A stretch of 64,000 nt of DNA from Rachycentron canadum. Its lineage: Eukaryota; Chordata; Actinopteri; Carangiformes; Rachycentridae. Shown in pieces: positions 25,729 through 37,203 of the stretch; the first letter of the stretch is position 1; the number at the start of each line of letters is the position of its first letter. The notes below the pieces were generated by a model. That model was not told the origin of the DNA, ran no database searches, and saw only the letters and a program-made list of their open reading frames with translations. The stretch lies in NCBI GenBank assembly GCA_038496675.1, contig CM076648.1:13074429-13138428 (forward strand), written 5' to 3'. The position numbers and the translations under genes are program-made.

Positions 25729-26710
25729 AATAGCCAAAAGCATTATGACCACTGATAGGTGAAATTAATAACAACGGTTATCCTGTTGCAATGGCACCTG
25801 TCAGAGGGTGGGAGGCAGCAAGTCCTTCATTCTTCATTTTGTCCTTGAAGTTGATGTTTTGGAGGTTGGAAAAATGGGCAAGCGTAAGGATATGAGCAAC
25901 TTTGACAAAGACTAAACTGTGATGTCTAGACAACTAGAGCAGCTTGAAAACTGCAGCTCTTGGTCTTTGCAGTGGTTAGTACTTACTAAAAGTGGATCAA
26001 GGAAGGAAAAAAAGAACCAGTGACAGGGTCATGGTTCAGAGCCACTGTGCCTCAAACCGCTGAAAAAGTTCATGCTGGTTTTGATAGAAAAGTGTCAGAA
26101 CACACAGAGCATCACAGTTTGTTGCATATGGGGCTACGTAGCCACAGACCGGTCAGTGTGTCCATGCTGAACCCTGTCCATCACCAAAAGCGTCTACAAT
26201 GGGCACGTGAGCAATTAATGGTAGGATGAATCAGGTGATGCCAGGTGTGTGTGGGTTGCTTACCAGGGGAAGACATAGCACCAGGATGCACAATGGGAAG
26301 AAAGAAAACTAAACATTGTTGCAGACCAAGACCCTTCATGGAAATGGTATTCCCTAATGGCAATGGCCTCTTTCAGCAGGATAAAAGGCCCTGACACACT
26401 GCAAAAATGGTTCAGGAATTGTTTGAGGACCACAACATTAAGTTCAAGGTGTTGACTTGCCTCCAAATTCCCCAGATCTCAATCCAATGCAGCTTCTGAG
26501 GAATGTGCTGGACAAACCCATCCGATCCATGGAGGCCCCACCTCACAACTTATGAGACTTAAAGGATCTGCTGCTCACATCTTGGTGCCAGATACCACAG
26601 CTCACCTTTAGAGGTTTAATGAAGTCCAGGCTTCAATGGGTCAGGGCTGTATTGGCGGCAAAAGGGGGTACGGACAATAGATAGGTTGTCAAAATGTAAT
26701 GGCTGATTGG
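25729..26710 (+). mobile_element. Tc1/mariner-like transposon relic, internally deleted
   Basis: The left end has CATTATGACCACTGATAGGT. The coding relics show a start-like segment (atgggcaagcgtaaggat near 25874), the DNA-binding and linker region (LLHMGLRSHRPVSVSML near 26120-26170, then RLQWAREQL), and a later catalytic-region relic (CTTTCAGCAGGATAAAAGGC near 26370). The right end, TGTCAAAATGTAATGGCTGA, is an approximate inverse of the left. Autonomous relatives are about 1.6 kb, so this roughly 980-base copy lacks internal parts and carries frame breaks. It is non-functional. Confidence 0.85.
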
Positions 26711-27801
26711 AGCTGAATTGAGGTGATAATCCTCCCAATTTCCCATAAACTGAGCCTGTAGATTTCATTATGGTGACATTATTTATCCTTGAGGTCTAAA
26801 TTCCTCCCTCACTAATTTGGAATCTATTATTAGTATTGGGTTTCACTTTTTTTAGATTAGTTTCTACCAACACCCCATGAATATCTTAATTATAGGTCTA
26901 TAGGTCTATTATTGATGCTGATAGTGTTCAGAGCTTTTCCAGTTTGCTGCAGTGACAAAAACACGAGAGCTTTGAACCAAAGCTGCAAAGTTGTGACCGG
27001 TCAGCAATAAAATGTGCTATAAAGCTCTGTAATGCTGAGGAAAGCTGCCGATTCAGGTGATAATCCTCTGCAGTTTCATCAGTGAACAACTCCTCAAATT
27101 GCCACGTTTCAAGGAGCTCCAACTACCAAACCTTACATTAAACATGATTAATTTGCCATTGACATATATTGTGATTATTTGCCACTTTAATATTCAGATA
27201 CACTGCAAATAATTGTCATCTTGTGTTTTGCTAAATCATTTTTCATACTTTTTGAACTTCAGATTGTGAGAAAACCAATCTGCCTTTGTGCTTCTCACTG
27301 CACCACAGAATTCAGAAATACTCAGCTACAGCAACAATGATAAAAATTCTATCATTCAAAATGAATAAGGCCAAGATGTGCAACAAAGTCTGTTGTTTAA
27401 CATTTTGAAAGAACCTTGTGAAAACCTGAATTACTGGGCGAGGGGGAAAGGTGAGCTTTTACGACATGAAACATTTTAGCAGTTTATCCTCGTCCTTTTA
27501 TCAGTGAATTAAATTTATCTGTGAATCAGTCAGCCATATAATGAAGATAATTAAATCGTGCACCATATCACCAAATGTTTAAATTCTACACATTTAACAT
27601 CACTGCCTCCCAAAACTGATGGTATTTTCAAAGCTATCTGCTGTTACTGCTTTAAAACAAAAGAAAAATTATTTTTGGGAGGATAGAGGACGAACCTCAT
27701 TAAGGGGCTTTTTGCCTTTACCTTGAGTGAAGATGACAGGCGGAAGTCTTCCCTGTGGCAAAACCTCAGGCGCAGTGAGACAAGCAGCTGACAGCAAAGA
27801 T

Positions 27802-27804
<3 letters not shown>

Positions 27805-27861
<57 letters not shown>

Positions 27862-28262
27862 NNNNNNNNNNNNNNNNNNNNNNNNNNNNNNNNNNNNNNN
27901 NNNNNNNNNNNNNNNNNNNNNNNNNNNNNNNNNNNNNNNNNNNNNNNNNNNNNNNNNNNNNNNNNNNNNNNNNNNNNNNNNNNNNNNNNNNNNNNNNNNN
28001 NNNNNNNNNNNNNNNNNNNNNNNNNNNNNNNNNNNNNNNNNNNNNNNNNNNNNNNNNNNNNNNNNNNNNNNNNNNNNNNNNNNNNNNNNNNNNNNNNNNN
28101 NNNNNNNNNNNNNNNNNNNNNNNNNNNNNNNNNNNNNNNNNNNNNNNNNNNNNNNNNNNNNNNNNNNNNNNNNNNNNNNNNNNNNNNNNNNNNNNNNNNN
28201 NNNNNNNNNNNNNNNNNNNNNNNNNNNNNNNNNNNNNNNNNNNNNNNNNNNGGGGGGGGGGG
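27805..28262. other. AC microsatellite, assembly gap and G run
   Basis: (AC)n at 27805-27861 is followed by N at 27862-28251 (390 bases) and a run of eleven G. The true repeat length is unknown. Confidence 0.95.
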
Positions 28263-28899
28263 TGAAAATGCCAAGCAGTTCAACATGTGCTCCATTCATA
28301 TGTTGACATTTCATGAACAACAAAAGAAGGTAGAAGGCTAAATGATGATTCCTTATTTTGTATGTGTATGTTGGCTTTTGAAAACTATGCTCCAATTTTT
28401 GTCACAACTTGCAATCTCAAAATACCAAGTGTTTTCAAATATGAACAGTGTGAAAACTGAGGATGTATAATGTTGTTTTGGAGTCAGTTCAGCAGTTGTG
28501 GGCTACAATTTGAACCCTGTTTTTCTTTTTTTAAGCATATTTGTTTACATGTTGGAAAATTGTCACCATTAAAAGTATGCTTAATGAGCTATTAGCAATC
28601 CCAGTTTGCAGTGTACCAATGGATGTGCAGAAAACTGTTCTTTGATACTGAAGAAAGCAGGATGATATTTGGGCAAGTGATGAGGACTTTGTATTACAGA
28701 TTCTTACTGTTAAACAGCACTAGCTTCTTAACTGAATTAAAACAGGGTGTTTACTGTGGACCTGCCTTCAAAATGTAATGGGTGGGTTTTGTAAACTATC
28801 ATGAGGAGCAAAAAATCAGGAAGATTTATTTGAGTGAGTATGAAACAACCATTAACCAAAATGTAACAAGAGAAAGCTTAGCTCAAAAGGGTCTGAAAT

Positions 28900-29480
28900 A
28901 AGTCATTGTCAAAGTTTTTACAAGTCTCCTGATGACCGTAAATGTCTGTACTAAATTTAATGGCAAACCATCAAATAGTTAAGGTATTTCAATAAATCAA
29001 ACAAAAATATCAAATAAAAGTCATCAAAATCATTACAACAACTTTATCTTGGAACCACAACTACTTGTACATTTTTTTTTTTGCTAATCCATCAACTAGA
29101 TGTTGAGGTATTTCACTGTACCTCAATGTCATATTCAATACATATACATATACAAACACCACTTGTTCTGAATAAATCAATACCGTAACCTGATAGCTGT
29201 GCAATAAGAAATGTCAGATGATCATAAAAGCCATTAGAATTCATCCTCTAGCATCCTTGATTATTGATTTCATTGCTGTCCATCCAATAGTTGTCACAAT
29301 ATTTCATTCTGGACCACAAATGTCAACGTCATGGTATGGCTGGAGGAAAAGTCAGAAGATCCCTAAAGTGTGTATAATCCTAGGACTGTGGGTATATGTG
29401 TGATATTTCAGGGCAATCCATCCAATTGTGGTTGAGATATCTCAGTGTGAAGTGGTGGATCAACCAGCTGACCAACCAAC
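28900..29480 (+). repeat. Dispersed teleost-type repeat, several related units
   Basis: Related words occur in order: TGGCAAACCATCAAATAGTT (28961), GTCCATCCAATAGTTGTCAC (29278), and GGCAATCCATCCAATTGTGG (29412) followed by TTGAGATATCTCAGTGTGA and a sequence rich in 'accaacc'. A further short unit is at 33343-33420 (AATCCATCCAATAGCTGCTC). No coding sequence is seen. Confidence 0.6.
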
Positions 29481-31909
29481 CTAACAATGATGCCCCTGGA
29501 GCCATTCAGTTTTTAGTCATGCAGTGCACTGGTCATCAGCTGTATCATGACCACATATGCACATATAAGCCTTACCTTGAACTGGGGTTTCTTGATAATG
29601 TTTATGATTTGTTGTTCTCTGCAGACAATTGTGCTGGAATAGCTGCATTTAGGTTTAGGTTGTTGTACATGCATGCAGTGAATTTTCTTTGACAGGGCCA
29701 TGTCCCTGAGTGACAGGTCGGGCATATGTAGGAAGACTGTGGGAGCTTGGTCAGGGCTCTGAGGCCAGGTCGCCTGATGCACAGAAGGGTCATGTGCAGC
29801 AATAATGGACAGGCTGGCTCAGAGCTGCCTCAGGCTGACTGCCACAGCTCATGAGCAGAAAGACAACTTTCTCTTCACATCTTGGCCTGTCATTCTGTCT
29901 GTGTTTATTTCCCTTGTGGTTGTCAGATAAGTGCACAAGCAACACATTTGTGCACACACATATACAAACACATAACCAGTGTTACTTTATTGTTATTGTT
30001 GTTTTGTCTCTCCCTCTAATGTCTCACATTTAATTTTCCTTTCATGTTTTCTCTCACTTCATTTATTCTTGCCTAAAATTGCTTCAACTTCATGACATAT
30101 GAATACTGTAAAGGCAAATATTTGATGTTTTAAAATGTCTTTGTAAAGTTGAACCTAGAACCAAATTTCTATAACTAGTATAACTTGTATTTAAATTACC
30201 AAGTACGTATTGAATCAACAGGGCGTCTGCAGACAACTAATAAGAAAACATCAATGTAAACTTTAATATTCCTTATAATTACACCATAATTACAGTTAAA
30301 AGGGGTTGAACAATGGACTCAATAACAACAATGTATCTATTTAAGATAATAATAAACATTACCTATAACACTATATACCTTAATATTTGTAGAAAGGTAT
30401 AAAGCACACCTTTCTTCCTGTACTAAACCGAATGTTTTTTTCCCCAGCAGCAACAATATTGTAAAAAAAATCATAAAATGAAAAATGATTTCCTATCAGT
30501 TTTCCAAAGTAATTTTTTTGAACATATCATAATTCTAATATAAACAATTACATTTCAGTATCAAGTCTGTGTGTTACCTGCCTGTTACTCAGCAATGCTA
30601 CTGTTGTAATTAAAAAAAGTGATTCATTTAAAACAAAATTGTGAAACTCTGATGCACTAAATGATTGCACAGTAACTTGCAGCCTGTAATCTAAACTGAT
30701 TACTGTTGAATCAATTGCTGAAACTTAATGTGTGTATGTGTTTTTGCGTTAGTGTGTTTGAGTGTGTCCTGTCTCCAAAGACTCCCAGTCTAAATTACAC
30801 ACTGCTAATGGACATCACACCCACCCCACTTTACTCACTTAACAGCTGCTGCATGCCTGAATGATTAGACACCAAGGAGGTATTCACTCTAAACTGTTTC
30901 ATTCTTGTGTGATTTCTGACTTTGAAATAAACAATTTGAAGGTCCACCAGAGGATGAAATTTCTGTTAATCAAAGCGATCTTTTCAAATGGATGTATATG
31001 TACATTTAACAAGAAACAGTTTCCTCCAACTGTGATTTCAAACTTTGGATGAAAAAGTTATATGAATGCAAGAGTAAACATTGGGAACTGTGAGGAACAG
31101 TTTTGCTGCTCAGTTTAGGATCATGCTCAATTTTCTCAAATAGTTTCCTTCTGTCCAGGGTATATCAAAATGCAGAACAATAATATCTGCAACAACTGCA
31201 GTGAAAACTGCAATTCAAATTCAAAAGTATGTGTCTGTATCTGTGTCCACGTGTGTGACACAGATACAGAGATGGTCAATGTAAATAATATTTTTGATAA
31301 TATTTTATTACGTCCCCAGTGATTGGCGAACAGTATTTTTCTTGGCAAAGAATTGTGCATTATGACTCAATTTAAAAATTTTAATTGTAATTAAATTGTT
31401 TAACATGACAGGGGGAAAAATTATTAAATCAGCTTAAAGCATTAATATAGAAATGCTTTATACTACTGACTAGATGAACAGCACGTTTTTTTATGCCACT
31501 AATTAGCATTTCATATAATTAAAGAGCACTAAGGGTTCTAAGCAAATCAATTATTCATATAAAAATGAGTATGTGAATGCAGTCTCACACATATACATCT
31601 TTAATGACAAGTTTAGCAATAAAAACAAACAAATGTACAAATGTTTTACCGCTTTGTGTGGCATTTATTATGGGAAGCAGTTGCCATATAATACTACACA
31701 TACTTCCACAAATGCATATAAAAAACAAAAAAAAAAATCTGGCAGGATGATCTTACCAGCATTTCCACTGTCATGGACTGCAGAGCACTTGTGCATACAG
31801 AGGTTGATAACAGGAACACAATCCAGTATTAAAGCTGTGTTTTAGTGGAAGTAAAATCCGGTTTGAAGTCATCAAGTGAAGAAGAAAGTAGAGCTGTAGT
31901 CCTCTCATT

Positions 31910-32230
31910 ATTCTTTCTCCTGAGAAGCACACATTAGGCACAAAGCCTCTCACTCTCTCCAGCTCTCTGTCCCTGTGATTCAGCCTCTCCTCTCTCCCTC
32001 CTCTGCTTCTCCCTCGTTCTATGGAGGGCTCCCCCTCCCCTCTCCTCCCCTCGCCCTCTGCACGGCTTCTCACATGCACACGCTCTTCCCCTAGAGCCTC
32101 AAGGTAAAGTCCACAGCAGCACTTTACTGTCGTCTCCCATCCTTTCCTCCCACGCCTTCTGACGTGTCTTTCTGATCCCTGCTCATCTTCTCCTTTGTTC
32201 CTCTCATGCTTTGTTTCTTACAGCTTCCAA
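31910..32230. other. Pyrimidine-rich block with higher GC
   Basis: The plus strand is dominated by C and T (CTCTCC, CCCTCC and CTTCTCC motifs) over about 300 bases, in contrast to the AT-rich surroundings. The complementary frame gives an Arg/Glu/Gly-rich open frame that looks like a composition artefact. It could be a promoter-proximal or regulatory stretch, but no associated exon is seen. Confidence 0.4.
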
Positions 32231-34976
32231 CATTGTTGAGGTCTTACTTTCAGTTAACGCCTCATGATATTTATTTTATTATTTTAGTATCCATTTCTTT
32301 TGTTTTCTCTAAACCTTCACCCACTTCTTTCATTGATAGCGTTATCATTCATGCATCCTGCACAGAGACATAAATGAGTGACAGAGACAAATCGAAATAG
32401 AGTTGGGGACAGATACTAGGCTACAGTGTACTAATGTGACTCTATTACAGTATGAGAGGGCATAAACTTCACCCATCATCTCTTGGGCATTTGTTTAGTT
32501 TTGCCCCTGATGGTCTTGGCCCATGTGCTTTGATCGTTTCTGGCACATGTCCCATCCTCTTTGTTTCCCCTAGGGAGTAGAAACGATAGCACTCAAGTGC
32601 AACCTCTGACCTCAGACTTAACCAGAAACACTGGACAACACATTGCAGAACATATTTGCCCTTGCCCTGACACTGTCTTTGTATACAAAAATCTCTTTGA
32701 GCCAGGCTGAAGTCATTCAACATCTGAGACAATGAAACTAAAAAAATAAAAATGAAAGCTCACATTCCCATATAGAAATGCTTAAGAAATGTTGATAGTA
32801 GTAATAAAATGTGACATACATGCTGAGAAGCATTATGTAACCTAATCCTGGAAACCTAATACATAAATATAAGACATATTCCATATTATAGTAAGGCTCA
32901 TGTCCTATGTGTGACTCTGGTTTCCAGTGAGAGATAACCTGGGTTCTGGTTGATTACATATGGGGTCCCAGTAGCCTGAGTGACTGGTCTTGTAATGCAA
33001 CTTCACGTTCAGATCAATACATCAATAGCCTACTGCCAAATAGTATGGCATCAGCTCTGATAGAAGTCATGCTGTGAATAATAAAACACAAAGCAGGCAA
33101 CTGGATGATTTATTGCTGAGAAATATGGCCAACAGGCAACTTACACAAGTGTGAAAACTTGAAGTTTGCATGACACACTCACACTGAGATTGGTATATTT
33201 AAATCAAAAATATGTAGAGTCCTTCATAGTCCTTTCAATGATGTGTGCAGCAAAGAAGTCATTTACAAATTTCTGACTGTGTAATTTAACTTTTTAATGG
33301 AAAACCATATCTGTTCACACAAATTATTCAAAGTTTTTGTTGTAATCCATCCAATAGCTGCTCATGCATTTATGCCTCAACAAAATCAGTGAGCCAACCA
33401 ACTGAACCAACCATTGTCTTCAGTTGAGGGAAGCTAATATCAAAAGATATGTAAAAAACTTTCACTTTATGTTGTGAAAATATGTGTGCTTAATCTGTGT
33501 AGCCTGTTCCTACCGCAAAAGTATCGTTGTGGCTCTGTATTTGTAGTAGCATAGTGATTTTAAAATTGAACTATGACTCTGATGTTAAAGTGCTGATTTT
33601 TAGAGGAGATACAAGCTTCTGTGTCAGATAAAAGTGCAGTTGCCTCAGGTCACTGAATACTGTAAAGCTTTAGTTCCACTGCCACCATGAAATGACTTCA
33701 TTTGAAATCAGTGTTTGGTTTTCTTGATTTTCATGTCTACTTATACGCTTAAACTGATTACCCCCAGGAAATCGCTTCTCAAGCTTAGCAAGTACCCATC
33801 CTCTTCCATAATTAAACTAACTTTAAAGTCCAAGTCATGAATCTGAAATCTAATCAGGCTTTTTACATATGCAAGTGTGGTGTAGTCAGTAGTAGCATCC
33901 ATGTAGACACTGTTACAGTATAAATATACACTGCACACATTTTTACATATTATATTTGTATGATAAAATAACTGAGCATCATTTCATTTGTATTATTATC
34001 TGTCACATAGGTCACATAGATCACCTTGTTACTATGTTCATGTCTCTTTAATCGCTGGGAACTGTTTGAATGAGACCATGTTCACTCTCTTACTAAAATA
34101 ATACATTAAACCAGGATAGTGAAAATTTGTAAAGATGAAAAAAATATTAGGTTAAATATAAAACATGTTTTTTTGGTGGTGGTACCTTAATCCAAACACT
34201 GCAAATTGTACATTATGTCAGTACTTTAACTTGAAGTATATAAAATAGAACAAAAATATAATATAAATATATTAATATAATAATCAAGGCAGTAAAGTCT
34301 TAAATTAAATATCTCTTCATACTCACAAAACTCTATAAACTCTCTGTGCCCTGCTGTGAATACCCAGAGTGGTAATACTGGACTTTCTCCCTGCAGCACA
34401 TATCTGAAATAGTGTTGTTGGAGCTAACTGTTTACTGTCAGGAATTTGGTTAGATTTTGTGTGTTTATGTTCCCTGCAGAATGAGGCAATATGTGCCCTA
34501 TTTTCTGTAATAACAAATAAACCAGCAGAGTGCGCAATGTGCAATGTCAGTACTTTCTTGTCCACAAGAGATAAATATGTTAGAATCAGTCAGCAGTGTT
34601 TACTTTTACTAAATTATTGCATTGCAAAATGCAAACAGCACAGTGACTGTCTCACTTTGCAAAATTGTGAAATAATATCAACTTGTGAAATAGATATTTG
34701 AAATAAATCAACACAGGATCACATAGATTGATAGAGCTCAAATCATATGAATTAAAACATGAACAGAGGTTTTTTTCTTTTTTTTTTTTTTTTTTAACAA
34801 CATATAATTACATTTTTGGAAACAGTAGCAAGAAATGTTTTGCTGTGGCTGTGCAATTTTATAGTCTGAGGTTAATTCCCTTTATCATATAAGAAACCTG
34901 GGCTCTAGGAGCCACAAATTGTAATCACAGATAACTGAATGTCCTTTTCACCTGAATCCCGACTGTGGACAGTGAT

Positions 34977-35060
34977 ATTATGCAACTGGTTTATTTCAGA
35001 TTCCAGGAATCAACATTTTTGTGCCGAGCAGGAATTTCCAGGACTCAGAAACCATAAATA
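34977..35060 (+). promoter_or_regulatory. Candidate hp promoter: C/EBP-, STAT3- and NF-kB-like sites plus TATA-like box
   Basis: Four sites lie within 150 bases upstream of the hp start: ATTATGCAAC (34977-34986, C/EBP-like), TTCCAGGAA (35001-35009, a perfect STAT3-type palindrome), GGAATTTCC (35031-35039, NF-kB-like) and CATAAATA (35053-35060, TATA-like). Mammalian haptoglobin is an acute-phase gene driven by C/EBP and STAT3 after IL-6, so the cluster fits the gene. With the TATA-like box at 35053, transcription would start near 35080-35090. That leaves a 5' leader of about 35-40 bases and puts the out-of-frame ATG at 35086 at or near the start site. The sites are seen; their use is inferred. 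Confidence 0.65.
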
Positions 35061-35122
35061 CACAACACAGTCAAGAGCAGAGATTATGTCCATCGCTGCA
35101 GAAGAAGAATCCCAACAACAAA

Positions 35123-35234
35123 ATGTGGTAAGTTAAAATATTCTTTTATTTGTCATTTCTAAATCTCTCTGGACATACTTGAATGTAAATCTCCCCTTCC
35201 CTTTACAAAATGTTAGATACTTTTAGACTTAGTT

Positions 35235-35290
<56 letters not shown>

Positions 35291-37139
35291 TACACACACA
35301 TATATATATATGATCAGTAAAATCCTTAGCTAAGCCTCATCATTACTTACAAAACAATCTGTAAATCTGAGCATAATTTCATCACAATTTCATCAACAAT
35401 TATCCAGTTATGATGTGTAAACTGTAAACTAAGTGCTTAATTATCTAACTTTACAATTAGAAACTTGAGTGGACCTTTATTTTTTTTATTAATGTACAAG
35501 AATATAAGGACATTTAATGTTAATCATGTGACTCTTTCCGTGTGAAGGTTTTCCATTACTGTGTTCTTCCTTGCTGCATGGACCTGTGTGGCAGAAGTGT
35601 TTCACACTGAGGAAACGATGAAACGCTCTGCTTCAGGTAACACACACCAACATATACAAACACAAACATTCTCAAATCGGGTTTTGGTTAATTTAAGGGG
35701 CAAGGTTGTCATAATAAGTTCATTTATTTAACACCTTTCAGAAATAAAGCTACAAAAAAATGTAGGAAAACAAAAACCAAGAATAAACAAAATGAACTTT
35801 GCTTTCTGAGAGCATCAGATAAGGAGGTCCACAACTATAAATCAAAGTAATGGGGGAATGGATAAAAAGTGAAGGATCAACAGTTTTTACACATTTTAAA
35901 ATATAGTTTATTCGGTTCTAGAGGAGAAATCAAAGTCTTGAGGGAAATCCATCTGATAGTTGCCAGATTCTGTATTTCAGTCCGGGCAAAAGTTCTGAAT
36001 GTAGAGGTGGATCAAGAAACCAGCAACCAATATTTCTAATATATATATATATTTTAAATTATATATATATATATATTTTTTTTTTCATATCATTTGTCCA
36101 TCCACGCAGCCTTGTACTTCAGACACATTCAAGTGGGTCCTAACCACAGGTACCACTCTGATGTCTGCTTCTGTTTTACACTAATGCTTCCTTGACTGCT
36201 GCTGTCCAGAAAGATAAGTCCTGTATGAAATGACAGGGGCTTTTCTTGTGGGATCTGAAGTCTTGGCTTCTAATGCTGATTTCAGATATTGTTCCTCCTT
36301 TGGCTCTGAAGCTGTATTTGAGAGGGAAATTGCCTGTTTCCCTGCTTCAAATAGCAATGAACCAAGCAATCACAGTCTAGTGGGAGACGGAATTAAACTG
36401 ACTGGAGGCATGTGGAAAAATCATTTGCTGATAAGAGAAGGTTATTTTCAGTAAAGAAAAAAAAAAGATGAGCAAATAATAAATGTAACAGAAGTAATGA
36501 ATCTATTTTCTGTGTGTATGCAGTCTCTGCAGAGCATCAAACTAGTCTTTCATTCATTTAATTACACTTGTAAACCAGTGTCTACTGTGCTGAATACACT
36601 GATTGAACAAGACAAAGAAAATCATTCTTGATTAATAAATAAAATAGTGTAATGACCATGAACAGTTGTTTTTTACAGTGCAAAATGGAGTCATCCCTGT
36701 ACTTAGGATGTTGCCAAGATCACTTGAAGTAGTTTTCATGATTATCTCAGCCACACAAAAGACACGTGGATCAAAGCTTTACAATGAATAAATTAGAAGC
36801 CACTGTTTCTGGAAGGAACCCTCAGAGCACGAAAGTGTCACATTGAGACGACAAAGCTCCATTTAACAGCCGATCTCTGGAGGGGTAGACAATACGCTTC
36901 AGTGCCTGCAGTGCATTAACTACATTGTGAAACTATAGTGTCAATCATGTTAAAATAAAATATGTAGATATAAAATATTTATATATAAGTTCTACAACAA
37001 AATGTTGTCAACAGTGTTTAAGACAAACATATAATGTATATTGAGCATATTGAAAAAAAATTATAGCTTAATACATTTATTTATTCAGGTGGTCTCATTG
37101 AGCTCAAAAGAAATTTGTATACAAATTCCACATGTATTG

Positions 37140-37203
<64 letters not shown>

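Larger units (their letters stand above)
22789..34976. other. Intergenic region between the receptor gene and hp (about 12 kb)
   Basis: A possible 5' untranslated exon of the receptor may end near 22877, where the minus strand shows TTTCAACAG before GACATTTTC. Otherwise there is a Tc1-like relic (25729-26710), an AC repeat with an assembly gap (27805-28262), repeat units sharing 'catccaatag' words (28900-29480 and 33343-33420) and a pyrimidine-rich block (31910-32230). No protein-coding exon could be supported. Confidence 0.6.

Noticed and set aside
27669..28395. Open frames across the second gap (CVCV or THTH repeats)
   Set aside because: Artefact of the AC repeat and N bases.
31771..32079. 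102-residue Arg/Glu/Gly-rich minus-strand frame
   Set aside because: Follows from the pyrimidine-rich composition; no domain, splice partner or start context to support it.
37140..37202. Tandem repeats considered as a CRISPR-like array
   Set aside because: A four-base microsatellite without spacers in a vertebrate genome.
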